Notes under the pieces: model-generated
Told to the model about the DNA's origin: nothing
The model's database searches: none
The model's input: only the letters and a program-made list of their open reading frames with translations
Shown: piece after piece, positions 4,930 to 5,468 of the stretch
How positions within the stretch are numbered: the first letter of the stretch is position 1
Layout: each line of letters begins with the position of its first letter
Program-made: the position numbers and the translations under genes
Source of the DNA: an uncultured delta proteobacterium
GTDB lineage: Bacteria > RBG-13-61-14 > DRUE01
Assembly (NCBI GenBank): GCA_903897985.1
Contig: CAIUDS010000001.1
Location: forward strand, 1-5,468
DNA: 5,468 nucleotides
Reading direction: 5' to 3'

Positions 4930-5468
4930 TGCAGCGCCTCTAAAATTTCTTTGAATTTTACCGGACCCTCGCGGACCAGCCGCGGCTCTTTCCCGGAGAG
5001 GTCTATGACCGTTGAGGCCCTGCCTGCGCGCCTGCCGCAGTCCAAAATCAAATCGAGTTCCGCGCCCAACTCCCGCTCGAGCTCGAGTCCGTCCGCGAGC
5101 GGCTCTTTCCCCGTGCGGTTCGCGCTGGTCGAGGTGATCGCTTCTTCCACTGCCTCAACCAGCGCCTGCGCCAGCCGGTCCGAGCTCATGCGCACGCCCA
5201 ACCCTTGAGCCGCGCCGAGCGCCTCCGCCGGGACCGACGCCTTGCCCTTCAATATAATCGTCAACGGCCCGGGCCAGAATTTTTTCATCACCCTTTTCGC
5301 CCGCTCATCCATTTCCACATATTGCCCCGCCATCTTGGGCCCGCTCACCAATGCCGGCATCGGCTCGGTCTTGCCCTTGAGCGCCCGGATGCGCGCGACC
5401 GCGCCCGGCCTGCCCAGCAGCGCCCCCAGCCCATAGACCGTTTCCGTGGGGAATGCCACCAGCTTGCC
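4917..5468 (-). CDS. tsaC: L-threonylcarbamoyladenylate synthase (YrdC/Sua5 domain), 5' end cut by window edge
   Basis: Makes threonylcarbamoyl-AMP from threonine, bicarbonate and ATP, the first step of tRNA t6A37 modification. The 183 visible residues include KLVAFPTETVYGLGA at the N-terminal side, the segment around KGKTEPMPALV (the family normally has KGRP..PL, so this is somewhat divergent), FWPGPLTIIL, TSTSANRTGKEP (the STSAN nucleotide-binding motif) and STVIDLSGKEPRLVREG near the C-terminus. It ends with the YrdC domain and lacks the extra Sua5 C-terminal domain, so it is the short TsaC/YwlC type. The reading frame stays open to the right edge; the GTG at 5457-5459 lies within the conserved VAFPTET motif and is not the start, so some 10-30 residues are missing. 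It overlaps the DUF1015 start by 13 nt. Confidence 0.93.
   Translation of the reverse strand, partial: GKLVAFPTETVYGLGALLGRPGAVARIRALKGKTEPMPALVSGPKMAGQYVEMDERAKRVMKKFWPGPLTIILKGKASVPAEALGAAQGLGVRMSSDRLAQALVEAVEEAITSTSANRTGKEPLADGLELERELGAELDLILDCGRRAGRASTVIDLSGKEPRLVREGPVKFKEILEALQWQG

Noticed and set aside
2203..5208. 1001-residue open frame on the + strand as a real gene
   Set aside because: It runs antisense to the glycosyltransferase and DUF1015 genes in codon register and continues over atpZ and tsaC. Its composition is biased (Arg/Pro/Gln/His) with no recognisable domain, and the opposite strand encodes clear conserved families.
5457..5459. GTG as the start codon of tsaC
   Set aside because: The codon lies inside the conserved VAFPTETVYG motif and the frame continues open to the window edge (GKL upstream), so the true start is outside.

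Overview
The window comes from a GC-rich bacterium with AT-rich intergenic spacers. It carries both respiratory complex I and an F-type ATP synthase. All seven recognisable genes lie on the minus strand, so transcription runs from right to left. No taxonomic marker is present. The split layout (F0 genes only, followed by nuoA) recalls what I remember of Geobacter-type Desulfobacterota, but many uncultured lineages could share it, so the assignment is weak.

Right half (5468 to 2350): three closely packed genes. The first is tsaC/ywlC-like L-threonylcarbamoyladenylate synthase (tRNA t6A synthesis), cut by the right edge. It overlaps by 13 nt a DUF1015-family gene of unknown function, which is followed after a TAG stop and one codon by a GT4-like glycosyltransferase. 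They look like one housekeeping/cell-envelope transcription unit. No strong terminator follows the glycosyltransferase.

Middle (2340 to 401): a consensus promoter (TTGACA, 18 nt, TATAAT) starts the membrane-sector ATP synthase operon atpZ-atpI-atpB-atpE. AtpZ and AtpI are accessory/assembly membrane proteins, AtpB is the stator subunit a, and AtpE is the rotor subunit c. atpZ and atpI share an ATGA junction, and atpI overlaps atpB by 29 nt. The atpB-atpE gap is 167 nt and holds an inverted repeat of the dispersed 'CCACAGAGACACAGAG' type. A GC-rich hairpin closes the operon after atpE. The F1 genes and the b and delta stalk genes are not in the window, so the ATP synthase genes are split.

Left edge (322 to 1): nuoA of complex I, probably the first gene of a nuo operon that continues outside. 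Complex I would build the ion gradient that the neighbouring ATP synthase uses.

The most interesting points are: (i) both operon-leading genes, atpZ and nuoA, have a -10-like hexamer ending exactly 5 nt before the ATG and no Shine-Dalgarno, which suggests leaderless mRNAs, while several internal genes have good ribosome sites; (ii) the dispersed repeat sits inside an essential operon; (iii) subunit c has a cleavable-looking signal peptide and a mixed Na+/H+ ion-site signature. I see no evidence for a defence system, CRISPR array, mobile-element gene or other novel multi-gene system here.
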